Shown here: positions 26,309 through 36,088 of the stretch, piece by piece | Numbering within the stretch: position 1 is the stretch's first letter | Layout of the letters: each line of letters starts with the position of its first letter | Assembly (NCBI RefSeq): GCF_002733955.1 | Contig: NZ_NVXQ01000031.1 | Location: 1 to 59,921, forward strand | DNA length: 59,921 bases | Direction of reading: 5' to 3' | Source: Hoeflea sp. | GTDB taxonomy: Bacteria; Pseudomonadota; Alphaproteobacteria; Rhizobiales; Rhizobiaceae | Translations under genes and position numbers: made by a program | Notes under the pieces: model-generated | Databases searched by the model: none | What the model saw: the letters and a program-made list of their open reading frames with translations, nothing else | What the model was told of the DNA's origin: nothing

Positions 26309-28360
26309 TCAGGCGAGGCCGCGCTTTTCGAGCATTGCCGTGACATCGGGCATGCGGCCGCGGAAGGCTTCGTAGAGTTCGCCCGGATCGCGCGAGCCGC
26401 CGGCGGAATAGACATGGGTGCGCAGCTTCTCGGCCATATCGGGGTCGAACGGATTGCCGGTTTCCTCAAACGCCGCAAAGGCGTCGGCATCCAGCACTTC
26501 CGACCACATGTAGGAGTAGTAGCCGGCCGAATAGCCTTCGCCGGAGAAGACGTGCAGGAAATGTGGACTGGCGTGACGCATGACGATGGCCTCGGGCATG
26601 CCGAGCTTCTTCAGCGTTTCGGCCTCGAAGCTGGCAGGGTCGGCCTTGTCGCCGGCGGTGTGCCAGGCCATGTCGACCAGTGCTGAGGCAGTGAACTCGA
26701 CGGCGGCAAAGCCGGCGTTGAAGGTCTGGGCGGCCAGCACCTTGTCGAGCAGCGCCCGCGGGATCGGCTCATTGGTCTTGTAGTGGCGGGCGTGCTTTTC
26801 CAGGATTTCGGGAACCGTCAGCCAGTGCTCATAGAGCTGCGACGGCAGTTCGACAAAATCGCGGCTAACCGAAGTGCCCGACAGCGACGGATAGGTGACG
26901 TCCGAGAGCATGCCGTGCAGCGCATGGCCAAATTCGTGAAACAGGGTGCGCGCATCATTGAGCGACAGCAGCGCTTCCTGGCCGGGCGCCGGCTTGGCGA
27001 AGTTCATCACATTGGTGATGATCGGCTGTTGGCCGGTGCTGCCGTCTGGCAGGGTCAGCTTGTGCTGGCTGCGCATGCCGCTCATCCAGGCGCCGGAACG
27101 CTTCGATGGCCGGGCGAAATAATCGGCGATGAAGGTGGCGATCATTTCGCCGTCCTTGCCCATGACCTCAAAAACGCGCGCATCCTTGTGCGGACCGCGA
27201 ATGTCGGGGCGCTCGGTCATGGTGACGCCGAAGAGCCGGTTGGCGACGTCGAAGCAGGCCTCGATCATGCCGCTCAGGGGGAAATAGGGTTTGAGCTCGG
27301 CTTCGGAGAAATCAAAGCGGCGGGCTTTGAGCTTTTCGGCATAATGGCGCCAGTCCCAGGCCGCCACCTTGTGGTTGCCGCCCTCCTCGGCGATCAGCTT
27401 TGCGAGTTCCGCGCGGTCGGTGTCGGCGTGCGCGACGGCACGGGTCCAGACATTGCCGAGCAGTTCCTCGACGGCTTCCGGCGTCTTTGCCATGGTGTCA
27501 TCGAGCTTGTAGGCGGCGTAGCTGTCATAGCCGAGCAGCTCGGCCTTCTCGCTGCGCAAGGCGATGATCTGCGAGATCAGAGCGGCGTTGTCGGTGTCAC
27601 CACCATTGGCGCCGCGGGCGGCCCAGGCCTTGAAGGCGGTCTCGCGCAAATCGCGGCGCGCGCTGGAGCTCAGGAACGGCTCGATGATCGAGCGCGACAG
27701 GGTGACGGCGAACTTGTTGTTGTGGCCGAGATCCTCGGCGACGGCGGCCATGGCGGCACGCAAATCCTCGGACAGCCCGTCGAGATCGTTGCCGTCGTCG
27801 AGCAGCATGACCCAGTTTTTCTCATCCGCGAGAACATTCTGACCGAATTGCGCGCCGAGACCGGCCAGGGTCTCGCCGACTTCGGCAAGCCGTTTCTGGC
27901 CTGCTTCATCGAGTGCCGCGCCGGCCTTGATGAAGGATTTCCAGACCCGCTCGAGCAGGCGGTCCTGTTCCGGCGTCAGGTCGAGACTGGAGCGTTTCCG
28001 GTACAGGCTGTCGACGCGCTCGAACAGGGCGCGGTTCATGGCGATCTTCGAATAATGCCGTGACATGCGCGGCGCGATCTCGCGCTCGAGCGCCTGAATG
28101 GTGTCATTGGTGTCGGTGCCGGCGCGGTTCCAGAACAGCGACGAGACTTTCGAGAGCTTGTCTCCGGCAAGTTCCAGCGCCACCAGCGTGCTGTCGAAAT
28201 CGGGCGCTTCGGCATTGTTTGCAATGGCCTGGATCTCGGCATCATGCTCGGCAAGTGCGGTTTCAAAGGCCGGGGCGAAGTCGGTATCCGCGATCTTGTC
28301 GAATTGCGGCAGGCCGAGCGGTGCGTTCCAGTCAAAAACGGGGGAGGCAGGTGAGGTCAT
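26309..28360 (-). CDS. dcp: M3 family oligopeptidase (Dcp/OpdA type)
   Basis: Zinc metallopeptidase of 683 residues that trims short peptides in the cytoplasm. The HExxH motif is FHEFGHALHGML, with the downstream glutamate in SRDFVELPSQLYEHW and the M3 substrate-binding segment FHVFSGEGYSAGYYSYMWSEVLDADAF. Sequence fits peptidyl-dipeptidase Dcp or oligopeptidase A; the two are hard to separate without alignment. It is convergent with the VOC gene and follows argG in direction, but argG has its own terminator in between. Confidence 0.93.
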   Translation of the reverse strand: MTSPASPVFDWNAPLGLPQFDKIADTDFAPAFETALAEHDAEIQAIANNAEAPDFDSTLVALELAGDKLSKVSSLFWNRAGTDTNDTIQALEREIAPRMSRHYSKIAMNRALFERVDSLYRKRSSLDLTPEQDRLLERVWKSFIKAGAALDEAGQKRLAEVGETLAGLGAQFGQNVLADEKNWVMLLDDGNDLDGLSEDLRAAMAAVAEDLGHNNKFAVTLSRSIIEPFLSSSARRDLRETAFKAWAARGANGGDTDNAALISQIIALRSEKAELLGYDSYAAYKLDDTMAKTPEAVEELLGNVWTRAVAHADTDRAELAKLIAEEGGNHKVAAWDWRHYAEKLKARRFDFSEAELKPYFPLSGMIEACFDVANRLFGVTMTERPDIRGPHKDARVFEVMGKDGEMIATFIADYFARPSKRSGAWMSGMRSQHKLTLPDGSTGQQPIITNVMNFAKPAPGQEALLSLNDARTLFHEFGHALHGMLSDVTYPSLSGTSVSRDFVELPSQLYEHWLTVPEILEKHARHYKTNEPIPRALLDKVLAAQTFNAGFAAVEFTASALVDMAWHTAGDKADPASFEAETLKKLGMPEAIVMRHASPHFLHVFSGEGYSAGYYSYMWSEVLDADAFAAFEETGNPFDPDMAEKLRTHVYSAGGSRDPGELYEAFRGRMPDVTAMLEKRGLA

Positions 28361-28444
28361 GAAATGCTCCTTGTTGGGCCTGATGTAGGCTTGCCCGTGG
28401 GGATGGACAAGGCGCCTGGCCTTCTCGGGTGCTTGCTGCTGTAA

Positions 28445-28479
28445 AATTAAAGGGCGGCACCATCGCTGGTCCCGCCCTT
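28445..28479 (-). terminator. Terminator after argG
   Basis: On the minus strand AAGGGCGG-type arms (28450-28457 and 28472-28479) form an eight-base stem followed by TTTAATTTTAC, 24 bases beyond the argG stop. Confidence 0.8.
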
Positions 28480-28502
28480 GAAGTCCGAGTGTCTTGCCGG
28501 TT

Positions 28503-29726
28503 TTACCGGTCGCGTGCAGCGAGAGTGCGCAGGCGCAGGGCGTTCAAACGAATGAAGCCTTCCGCATCCTTCTGGTCATAGGCGCCGCGGTCATCCTCGA
28601 AAGTGACCAGCGCGTCGGAATAGAGCGACTTGTCGCTTTCGCGACCGGTGACCATGACATTGCCCTTGTAGAGCTTGAGGGTGACTTCGCCCTCGACGTT
28701 CTTCTGGCTGAGATCGATGGCTGCCTGCAGCATTTCGCGTTCGGGCGAGAACCAGAAGCCGAAATAGATCAGCTCCGCATAACGCGGCATCAGCTCATCC
28801 TTGAGGTGGGCCGCGCCGCGGTCGAGCGTGATCGATTCCATTGCCCGGTGCGCGGTCAGCAGGATGGTGCCGCCGGGGGTTTCGTAGACACCGCGGGACT
28901 TCATGCCGACAAAGCGGTTTTCAACCAGGTCGAGACGGCCGATGCCGTTGTCGCGGCCGTAATTGTTGAGTTCGGCCAGGATCGTGGCCGGGCTCATGCG
29001 CACGCCGTTGATGGAGACTGCGTCACCCTGCTCGAAGCCGATCTTGATGATGGTGGCCTTGTCGGGTGCTGCTTCCGGCGAAATCGTGCGCATGTGGACG
29101 TATTCCGGCGCTTCGACAGCCGGATCTTCCAGCACCTTGCCCTCGGACGAGGAGTGCAGCAGGTTGGCGTCGACCGAGAACGGGGCTTCGCCCATCTTGT
29201 CCTTGGCGACCGGGATCTGGTGCGCCTCGGCAAAGTTGATCAGGTCGGTGCGGCTCTTGAACGACCAGTCACGCCACGGCGCGATGATCTTGATGTCGGG
29301 GTTGAGCGCATAGGCCGAAAGCTCGAAACGGACCTGGTCATTGCCCTTACCGGTGGCGCCGTGGGCGATGGCGTCGGCGCCGGTTTCGTGGGCGATCTCG
29401 ACCAGGCGCTTGGAAATCAGCGGCCGGGCGATCGAGGTTCCAAGCAGGTAGACGCCTTCGTACACCGCATTGGCGCGGAACATCGGGAACACGAAGTCGC
29501 GGACGAATTCCTCGCGCACATCCTCGATGAAGATGTTCTCGTCAGGAATGCCAAGCATCTCGGCCTTCTTGCGCGCCGGCGCCAGCTCTTCGCCCTGGCC
29601 GAGATCGGCGGTGAAGGTGACGACTTCGGCGCCGAACTCGGTCTGCAGCCATTTGAGAATGATCGAGGTGTCGAGACCGCCGGAATAGGCGAGAACGACC
29701 TTCTTGACGTCCTTGTGCGATGCCAT
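28503..29726 (-). CDS. argG: Argininosuccinate synthase
   Basis: Arginine biosynthesis: citrulline plus aspartate plus ATP gives argininosuccinate. The 407-residue protein begins [28 protein letters not shown], with the PP-loop AYSGGLDTS, and has [13 protein letters not shown], the family's citrulline/aspartate-binding stretch. Length is normal. It is a single-gene unit with its own terminator; upstream are about 200 bases to the divergent SDR gene. Confidence 0.98.
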   Translation of the reverse strand: MASHKDVKKVVLAYSGGLDTSIILKWLQTEFGAEVVTFTADLGQGEELAPARKKAEMLGIPDENIFIEDVREEFVRDFVFPMFRANAVYEGVYLLGTSIARPLISKRLVEIAHETGADAIAHGATGKGNDQVRFELSAYALNPDIKIIAPWRDWSFKSRTDLINFAEAHQIPVAKDKMGEAPFSVDANLLHSSSEGKVLEDPAVEAPEYVHMRTISPEAAPDKATIIKIGFEQGDAVSINGVRMSPATILAELNNYGRDNGIGRLDLVENRFVGMKSRGVYETPGGTILLTAHRAMESITLDRGAAHLKDELMPRYAELIYFGFWFSPEREMLQAAIDLSQKNVEGEVTLKLYKGNVMVTGRESDKSLYSDALVTFEDDRGAYDQKDAEGFIRLNALRLRTLAARDR

Positions 29727-29933
29727 GTTTGTGCGTCTTTCTGTTTTGAGCCTCGCCCCGGAGATTTGTGAAAGCTCGGAGCCCTGAATTTTGCGGCACT
29801 TTTAGCCGGTTTACAGCGCCATGCAAGGGTCAAGCCGCCCGGGTGAAGCGCGCAGGCGGGCATTTTGTTTGACGCGGCGGCGTCTCCCGCTCTATCGCTT
29901 CTGTGGATCAGGTTGTCACGGGAGGAGACGGAT

Positions 29934-30788
29934 ATGGCGGATCTGCAATCGGTAGTGGGCACGGGCAAGGTCGCGGTGGTGACCGGGGCAGCTTCCGGCA
30001 TCGGCCTGGCAGCGGCACAGTTTCTCGCCGGTCGCGGCATGCGCATCGTGCTGGTCGACAATGACGCCGACAGGCTGGCCGAGGCCGAAAAGACCGTGGC
30101 GGAGCAGTCGCAAAATCCGGCAACCGATGTCGTCTCGATGGTCACCGATGTCAACGACCTCGACGCCGTCACCGCTCTTGAGCGGGAGATTGCCCAGCAG
30201 TTCGGTCCTGTCCACCTGCTGATGAACAATGCCGGTATCCAGCCTGGCAGCAGTGTCTTCGGGGCCCAGGCCAACTGGGACAAGGTTCTCGGCGTCAATC
30301 TCATGGGCATCATCCATGGCACCCGCGCCTTCGGGCCGGGCATGATCGCGCATGGTGAGCCCGCCATGATCATCAACACCGGCTCCAAGCAGGGCATCAC
30401 CACGCCGCCGGGCGATCCGGCCTATAATGTCGCCAAGGCCGGGGTGAAGGCGTTCACCGAAGCGCTCGAGCACGAGCTGCGCAACACCGCCGATTGCCAG
30501 GTCAGTGCGCATTTGCTGATCCCGGGCTTTGTCTACACGCCTCTCACCTCACGGGGACGGCCCGAAAAGCCGGACGCTGCCTGGACGCCGGAGCAGACCG
30601 TCGAATTCATGATCGAGAGCCTGGAGAAGGGTGATTTCTACATTCTGTGTCCGGACAATGACGTCGACCGCGCCACCGACGAAAAACGCATCGCCTGGGC
30701 GGCCGGCGACATCGTCGAGAACCGCCCGCCGCTGTCGCGCTGGCATCCGGATTACAAGGATGCGTTTTCACAGTATCTGAAGCGTTGA
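29934..30788 (+). CDS. Short-chain dehydrogenase/reductase
   Basis: Classical SDR of 284 residues. The cofactor loop TGAASGIGLAAAQFLA, the NNAG stretch (LLMNNAGIQPG), catalytic Ser in INTGSKQG and the Y-x-x-x-K motif in PAYNVAKAGVKAF are present; D after the second strand (VLVDNDADRL) suggests NAD rather than NADP. The substrate is unknown. The ATG at 29934 follows GGGAGGAG, which outranks an earlier in-frame ATG at 29865. Confidence 0.92.
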   Translation: MADLQSVVGTGKVAVVTGAASGIGLAAAQFLAGRGMRIVLVDNDADRLAEAEKTVAEQSQNPATDVVSMVTDVNDLDAVTALEREIAQQFGPVHLLMNNAGIQPGSSVFGAQANWDKVLGVNLMGIIHGTRAFGPGMIAHGEPAMIINTGSKQGITTPPGDPAYNVAKAGVKAFTEALEHELRNTADCQVSAHLLIPGFVYTPLTSRGRPEKPDAAWTPEQTVEFMIESLEKGDFYILCPDNDVDRATDEKRIAWAAGDIVENRPPLSRWHPDYKDAFSQYLKR

Positions 30789-30866
30789 GCAGACTGCGGA
30801 TGCAGCCCACTGGCAGTGCATTGAAACCGGCTCAGGACAGCCCCTTCTAAGATCAGGACCGCCCCC

Positions 30867-31514
30867 ATGTTGATGGACTACATTCCAGGACTGCCCGTCC
30901 TTGCCGCCTTTTCTCTGGCCGTGCTGTTGCTGGCGATCACGCCGGGTCCGGACATGACGCTGTGGATGAGCCGGGCTATTCGCGACGGCCGGGCCATCGG
31001 CATGATGACCATGCTCGGCACCAATCTCGGCATTGTCGTTCACACGCTGCTGGTGGCCTTTGGCGTGTCGGCGCTGGTGGTGGCCTCGCCGGTGGCGTTC
31101 CTGGTTCTGAAAACCGCCGGTGCCGGCTATCTCCTGTGGCTTGCCATCCAGGCGCTGCGCAACCGGTCGGTTCTGGTTGTCGAAGCTGCCGGCAAAACCA
31201 GCGCCTCGAAGGGCAAGGCGTTTCTAAACGGTCTCTGGGTCAATCTGCTCAATCCCAAGATCATCATCTTCTTCATGACTTTCCTGCCGCAATTCGTCAG
31301 CGTCAATGATCCGCATGTGACCGGCAAGCTGATCTTTCTCGGCGTGCTGTCGATCCTGATCGCGCTGCCGGTCGCCATCATCGTGGTGCTGGGCGCCAAC
31401 GGGCTGGCAGAGTGGCTCAGGCGCAAGCCGCAGGTGATGCGCGCCGTGGACTATGTCTTTGCCGGGGTGTTTTCGGTGTTCGCGGTCAAGATCCTGCTGA
31501 CCCAGAGCCGCTGA
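30867..31514 (+). CDS. LysE family exporter
   Basis: A 215-residue amino-acid exporter of the LysE/RhtB type with six membrane segments. Typical marks are LLAITPGPDMTLWMSRAIRDGRAIGMMTMLGTNLG at the start and NGLWVNLLNPKIIIFFMTFLPQF in the middle. The substrate is not predictable. It follows the SDR gene by 78 bases on the same strand; RBS is weak. Confidence 0.92.
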   Translation: MLMDYIPGLPVLAAFSLAVLLLAITPGPDMTLWMSRAIRDGRAIGMMTMLGTNLGIVVHTLLVAFGVSALVVASPVAFLVLKTAGAGYLLWLAIQALRNRSVLVVEAAGKTSASKGKAFLNGLWVNLLNPKIIIFFMTFLPQFVSVNDPHVTGKLIFLGVLSILIALPVAIIVVLGANGLAEWLRRKPQVMRAVDYVFAGVFSVFAVKILLTQSR

Positions 31515-31550
31515 TCCATGTCGGTGACAGTTTAGAGCCGCCGATCAGCC

Positions 31551-32030
31551 TTAGGTCTCGGTCAGGTCCGAGCGGCTTTGCCGCTCACTCGGCAGCCAGC
31601 GGCCGGCATTGCGGCCGGCGAACAGCCAGTAGATGCTGGCGCCGATGATGCCGCAGGCCGCGTGGATGGCGATCAGTTGCGTGGGCTCGATGGACGCTGC
31701 CGAGCCCGTCGCAAACGGCATGCTGGCTGCAGCCAAGGCAATGGCGCCGCCGGCCAGCGCATGGCTGAGCCAGTCGCGGCGGCGCCAGAATTCGAAGATG
31801 GCGATGATAATGAAGGCCGGCAGCAGCGCTGCCCGGGCAAACAGGCTGGCGACGCCAATAAGACCGATAACCAGTGTCACGGTGAGCTCAACGTCGCTGA
31901 AACGGCCGAAATCCTCGGGCCGGATCAACCGGGCGAGAAACGCATAGGCCAATCCTGCGGCCAGACAGCCGATGAAAAAGCCGAAGGCGATGGCAAACAT
32001 CCGGACGAGCAGGCGGAGAATGTCGCTCAT
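31551..32030 (-). CDS. Hypothetical four-segment membrane protein
   Basis: A 159-residue protein I do not recognise. It has four hydrophobic segments (about residues 8-32, 49-78, 88-107 and 117-137) and a charged C-terminal tail with WLPSERQSRSDLTET. It stands eight bases downstream of rlmN on the same strand, so it is probably co-transcribed with that gene. No domain name can be supported. Confidence 0.75.
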   Translation of the reverse strand: MSDILRLLVRMFAIAFGFFIGCLAAGLAYAFLARLIRPEDFGRFSDVELTVTLVIGLIGVASLFARAALLPAFIIIAIFEFWRRRDWLSHALAGGAIALAAASMPFATGSAASIEPTQLIAIHAACGIIGASIYWLFAGRNAGRWLPSERQSRSDLTET

Positions 32031-32038
32031 CGCTCGTT

Positions 32039-33304
32039 TCAGTCAGCGCCGTGGCCGGCGATCATCATCGCCTGCAGCGCCATGTCTTCCAGCTGGTCAC
32101 GATCCTTCTTGCGCATGCGCTCGGATTCGCTCTTGAGCTGGCCGCAGGCGGCGAGAATGTCGCGGCCGCGCGGGGTGCGGATCGGCGAGGCATAGCCATT
32201 GGCGTTGACGAAATCGGCGAAGGTCTCGATCTGCTCCCAGTCCGAACACTCGTAAGCCGAACCGGGCCAGGGGTTGAACGGGATCAGGTTGATCTTGGCC
32301 GGGATTCCCTTGAGCAGCCGCACCAGTTCCTTGGCGTCAGAGAGAGAATCATTGACGCCCTTGAGCATCACATATTCAAAGGTGATCCGGCGCGCATTGG
32401 AGACGCCGGGATAGGTGCGGCAGGCGTCGAGCAGTTCCTTCAGCGGATACTTCTTGTTGATCGGCACCAGCTCATCGCGCAACTCGTCGCGCACGGCGTG
32501 CAGCGAGATTGCCAGCATGACGCCGATTTCCTCGCCGGTGCGGACGATGCCTGGCACCACGCCGGAGGTCGAGAGCGTGATGCGGCGGCGCGACAGCGCC
32601 AGGCCGTCGCCATCGGAGGCTATCAGCAGCGCCTGCTTGACGTGATCGAAATTGTAAAGCGGCTCGCCCATCCCCATCATGACGATGTTGGTGACCTTGC
32701 GGCCTTCCGTCGGCACGATGGCGCCCTGCGGCGTGTCCTTGTGCGGGAAATCGCCGAGCCGGTCACGCGCGACCAGCAATTGCGACAGGATTTCTTCCGC
32801 CGTCAGATTGCGCACCAGCTTCTGGGTGCCGGTGTGACAGAAGGTGCAGGTCAGCGTGCAGCCAACCTGGCTGGAGATGCACAGCGTGCCGCGGCCTTCC
32901 TCGGGAATGTAGACGGTCTCGACCTCGACGGGACGGCCGGCGCCGCGCGGCGGAAACCGCATCAGCCATTTGCGGGTGCCGTCATTGGAGATCTGCTCCT
33001 CGACGATTTCCGGTCGGGCCACGGTGTAACGCGCAGCGAGGTTCTCGCGCAGCTCGCGCGAGATCGTGTGCATGTCGGCAAAATCGGACGAGCCGCGCAC
33101 GTAGAGCCAGTGCCAGATCTGGTTGACCCGCATCTTGCGCTGCTTTTCGGGCACGCCGGCATCGGCCATGGCGGCCACCATTTCCTCGCGGCTCATGCCG
33201 ATCAGAGTCGGCTTGCCGTCCATCCCCTGGCTCGCCGTTTTGGCAGCCTGAGACGGGGCGGGACGCGCGGAAGGGTCTGTCAGGTCAATGGTCGCTGGCA
33301 TCAC
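32039..33304 (-). CDS. rlmN: Dual-specificity RNA methyltransferase RlmN
   Basis: Radical-SAM enzyme that makes 2-methyladenosine at A2503 of 23S rRNA and A37 of some tRNAs, 421 residues. The cluster motif C-x3-C-x2-C is Cys159, Cys163, Cys166 ([12 protein letters not shown]); the methyl-carrier cysteine is in the C-terminal AACGQL. Other marks are [11 protein letters not shown] and ISLHA. The first 35 residues are an Ala/Pro-rich extension typical of rhizobial proteins. A second ATG one codon downstream is equally possible. Confidence 0.97.
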   Translation of the reverse strand: MMPATIDLTDPSARPAPSQAAKTASQGMDGKPTLIGMSREEMVAAMADAGVPEKQRKMRVNQIWHWLYVRGSSDFADMHTISRELRENLAARYTVARPEIVEEQISNDGTRKWLMRFPPRGAGRPVEVETVYIPEEGRGTLCISSQVGCTLTCTFCHTGTQKLVRNLTAEEILSQLLVARDRLGDFPHKDTPQGAIVPTEGRKVTNIVMMGMGEPLYNFDHVKQALLIASDGDGLALSRRRITLSTSGVVPGIVRTGEEIGVMLAISLHAVRDELRDELVPINKKYPLKELLDACRTYPGVSNARRITFEYVMLKGVNDSLSDAKELVRLLKGIPAKINLIPFNPWPGSAYECSDWEQIETFADFVNANGYASPIRTPRGRDILAACGQLKSESERMRKKDRDQLEDMALQAMMIAGHGAD

Positions 33305-33395
33305 GGACTCGGTTCTGATGTTGCAAGATTGGCCGCGTCCTACCAGCTTTTAAGGCTTACGTCACCATCGCTGTGATGTCGCAGGCGCAAGGGTG

Positions 33396-33626
33396 CTACG
33401 GATCGTGCGGGTTTTGCGGCATAACCCGGAAGCGGAGCCGGTCCCGCAGCCCGATAAACCAGGCCCTGACAGGTCTGCGCCGGAGCGGAGTTTCTGTGCT
33501 GCGAGGCACGGTGGCGGGAGCCTGTCTTGTTCTGCAGCGACTGGGCACATCAAGCGGCGGTCCGGGCGTCGGCGCCCAGGGTCCGAGGCGATAGGCAATC
33601 ATGGTGGCGTGGTCGTAATAACTCAT
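33396..33626 (-). CDS. Small hypothetical protein
   Basis: A 76-residue product, MSYYDHATMIAYRLGPWAPTP at its start, then a Pro/Arg-rich body ending in VMPQNPHDP. I do not know the family. It is supported by a strong ribosome-binding site (CAGGAGG, minus strand, about 33639-33633) six to seven bases before the ATG, by its position divergent from the WYL regulator, and by the operator-like repeats in the shared region. Codon use is ordinary for a GC-rich genome, so the case is not closed. Confidence 0.55.
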   Translation of the reverse strand: MSYYDHATMIAYRLGPWAPTPGPPLDVPSRCRTRQAPATVPRSTETPLRRRPVRAWFIGLRDRLRFRVMPQNPHDP

Positions 33627-33660
33627 GGCTGGCCTCCTGTTGCAGACAGGAAAGCAAAGG

Positions 33661-33706
33661 CCTGCTGACAGTACGGTGTCAGCAGGGGCTGTGATAGTGT
33701 CAGCAG
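33661..33706. promoter_or_regulatory. Inverted and direct TGTCAGCAG repeats, probable operator
   Basis: CCTGCTGACA (33661-33670) and TGTCAGCAGG (33677-33686) are perfect inverted arms six bases apart. A third TGTCAGCAG at 33698-33706 is 21 bases further, two helical turns. The site ends 31 bases upstream of the YafY/WYL regulator and just upstream of the small divergent gene. Confidence 0.6.
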
Positions 33707-33736
33707 CAAAGGCCCGCTGAACACGAGACCCTGACC

Positions 33737-34441
33737 ATGCGCCGTTCAGACCGATTGTTTGAAATCATCCAGATCCTCAGATCCGCGCGCAAGCCGATCA
33801 CCGCCGAGACGCTGGCGGGACAGCTCGAGGTTTCGATCCGGACGATCTACCGCGATATCGCAGCATTGCAGGTGATGAACACGCCGATCGAAGGGGAAGC
33901 CGGGATCGGCTACATCATGCGCAGGGGCTATGATCTGCCGCCGCTAAATTTCGATCTGGAGGAGATCGAGGCGCTGAGGGTTGGCCTGGCATTGCTGTCG
34001 CGCACCGGGGACAGCGCGCTGCAGCGGGCAGCCCGGCGGATCCACGAGAAGATCGATGCGTTGCATGGTCCTGCCAACTGGCTGCAGGTGGCACCCTGGG
34101 GCGCGGCGCTGGACGACCCGGCAAAGGGCTGCGTGTCGAAGTCGACGCTCAGGGACGCCATCCGGGGGGAGCGCAAGCTGGAACTGGTCTACCAGGACGA
34201 ACAGGGCTGCCGGACCACCAGGACGGTGCGGCCGCTGGCGCTGGTCTATCATCTCGAATGCGTGATGCTGGCCTGCTGGTGCGAGCTCAGGGCCGGGTTC
34301 CGGCATTTCCGCACCGACCGCATCTACGCGTGCCGGATGCTCGACGAGAGCTTTGCCGGCCAGGGCGATGCCTTGAGAGCCATCTGGCCGGATCAGGACC
34401 GCTGGGGCAGTGTCGAGCCGGGTGTGGCCGAACCCGTTTGA
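33737..34441 (+). CDS. YafY family transcriptional regulator (HTH-WYL)
   Basis: A 234-residue regulator: N-terminal DeoR-like winged helix (MRRSDRLFEIIQILRSARKPITAETLAGQLEVSIRTIYRDIAALQ) and C-terminal WYL-type ligand domain (RPLALVYHLECVMLACWCELRAGFRHFRTDRI). Such proteins sense nucleotides or stress products, or control adjacent genes. Likely autoregulated through the repeats at 33661-33706. Its stop is one base from the convergent tetR stop. Confidence 0.92.
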   Translation: MRRSDRLFEIIQILRSARKPITAETLAGQLEVSIRTIYRDIAALQVMNTPIEGEAGIGYIMRRGYDLPPLNFDLEEIEALRVGLALLSRTGDSALQRAARRIHEKIDALHGPANWLQVAPWGAALDDPAKGCVSKSTLRDAIRGERKLELVYQDEQGCRTTRTVRPLALVYHLECVMLACWCELRAGFRHFRTDRIYACRMLDESFAGQGDALRAIWPDQDRWGSVEPGVAEPV

Positions 34442-34442
34442 C

Positions 34443-35096
34443 TTACTGGATTTCGAGTTCTGGCTCTGGCTCGGGCACGCGTTCCGTGGTGGCCGATGCG
34501 ATCAGGGCGGCCTGAACGGCGGCGGCACTTGCCGGAGACGGCCTCAGCATGGCGTCGACAAAACCGGGAATATCCATGCGTGGCAAGGCCGGTTCGCCGG
34601 TCAATTGCTTGAGGCCGACCAGGGTCGCGTAGATCAGGGTCGCCCGGGAGCGGGCTTCGGGGCCGGTCAGGCCGGCGCCGCGCATCTGCAAGGTGAGAAA
34701 GGCCAGCCGCTCGGTATCGGCGTCGCGGACCACGGTCTGCACGGCTTCGTCGCCGGCGGCCCAGTGCCTGATGGCGACTTCGGTCATCGGCCCGCCATAA
34801 TCGCGGGTGGGGACGTGCAGGATGTCTTCGATGAAGCGGATGAAGAGGTCGCGCGGCGTCAGTTCCGGCGAGACCATGGACGCGATCACATCGCTGGTGG
34901 CGATGCGGCGCCAGTGTTCGACCATGGCCGCGCGGAGCGCTGCCAGATCTTCAAAGTGCCAGTAGAACGAGCCCTTGGTGACACCCAGTTCCTTGCACAG
35001 GTAATCGACCCGGATCGCTTTCGGGCCTGCGCTGGTCAGTAGCTTGAAGGCGGCCTTGATCCAATCTTCAGGCGTGAGTGTCTGTTTCGTGGCCAT
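34443..35096 (-). CDS. TetR family transcriptional regulator
   Basis: A 217-residue TetR-type repressor. The helix-turn-helix reads WIKAAFKLLTSAGPKAIRVDYLCKELGVTKGSFYWHFEDLAALRAAM; the rest is a helical ligand and dimer domain of unknown specificity, ending in a PEPEPELEIQ tail. The ATG at 35096 follows GGGACGG; an earlier ATG at 35129 adds 11 residues. There is no neighbouring efflux gene to suggest its target. Confidence 0.92.
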   Translation of the reverse strand: MATKQTLTPEDWIKAAFKLLTSAGPKAIRVDYLCKELGVTKGSFYWHFEDLAALRAAMVEHWRRIATSDVIASMVSPELTPRDLFIRFIEDILHVPTRDYGGPMTEVAIRHWAAGDEAVQTVVRDADTERLAFLTLQMRGAGLTGPEARSRATLIYATLVGLKQLTGEPALPRMDIPGFVDAMLRPSPASAAAVQAALIASATTERVPEPEPELEIQ

Positions 35097-35236
35097 GCCG
35101 TCCCATATCCAATGCGATACGCCATCCAATCAATGGTCCGATTCCTTACACATGTTATGGATAACAAATGGTTAAGATCGCCTGTCCGGGATGACTGGGA
35201 TGTCACGGGGAGCATTTCAAAACTTGTTGCGCCAAC

Positions 35237-35270
35237 GAAAAAGGGAAGGCCGGATGAGTGGCCTTCCCTT
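35237..35270 (-). terminator. Terminator after the IalB-like gene
   Basis: AAGGGAAGGC (35241-35250) pairs with GCCTTCCCTT (35261-35270); on the minus strand the stem is followed by a TTTTTC run, 22 bases beyond the stop. Confidence 0.85.
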
Positions 35271-35292
35271 TGAGCTCAGTGCTGAAAACAGC

Positions 35293-35796
35293 TCAGTTGC
35301 AGCTGGAGATCTGGTTGAGCGCCGCCGTCACGCCCTTGAGCGAGTAGCTGTAGGAGGTTGCGGTGCCGCGGCGCGAGGTTGCCTTGACGGTCATCGAGGA
35401 CCCGGCCTTCATTGCGGCAACCAGTTGCGGTTCCTGCGCGGCATTTTCCACCCAGGCCGAGTTGCCACGGGTGAAGAGGGTGAAATCGCGGCCATCGATG
35501 TTGACCTGGATCTTGGAAGATTCCTGCAGCGGATAGCCCATCATGGCCTGCGGCTCATAGCTGACATTCTGGCCAGGCCGCTGCGAGATGAGAAAGAAGA
35601 TGTCGCCGTGATCGACATTGGTCGGCGCCTTGCTGGTTGGCACCGAAAGGACATAGCAGACCTTTCCCCCCGCTGAATTGTACGAATAAGCCCCCCAGGC
35701 ATCAAACTGCTGGATCCTGGTGGGCGATTGCGCCGCCGCGGCGGCGGTCAATGCAAAAAGCGCCGTCACTGCGGTTGCGATTGTCTTCCCAAACAT
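35293..35796 (-). CDS. Invasion-associated locus B (IalB) family protein
   Basis: A 167-residue exported protein. Residues 1-22 (MFGKTIATAVTALFALTAAAAAQ) form a signal peptide; the mature part matches the IalB pattern around GKVCYVLSVPTSKAPTNVDHGDIFFLISQRPGQNVSYEPQAMMGYPL and has two cysteines near the ends that could pair. IalB proteins are periplasmic and important for host-cell entry in Bartonella, but occur in free-living relatives too. The start at 35796 has AGGAAAGCC in front; the longer frame to 35877 lacks support. Confidence 0.88.
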   Translation of the reverse strand: MFGKTIATAVTALFALTAAAAAQSPTRIQQFDAWGAYSYNSAGGKVCYVLSVPTSKAPTNVDHGDIFFLISQRPGQNVSYEPQAMMGYPLQESSKIQVNIDGRDFTLFTRGNSAWVENAAQEPQLVAAMKAGSSMTVKATSRRGTATSYSYSLKGVTAALNQISSCN

Positions 35797-36088
35797 GGCT
35801 TTCCTACCGGTTCGTGGTCCTGTGTCATGCGCTGTGCGCGATGACATTTCCCGCTGGTTGCGAGGTGATTGGTTCATTTTGACTTAATCCTGGTTACCAA
35901 ACCGTCAATAAATCCCGCAGAAAGCCAGTAATCATGTCTCGCCGCGGGCCGGCGCGTCCCTTACTCACTGTTTGTAACAATGTGAATCCGGCAACAGTTT
36001 GACCTTTATGGAATCCGTTGTACGTGTTCATATGTCGGTCGCAGGGCGGCGGCTGATCGCAGGGAGTTCACGGGGTTGCGCGCAGTTA

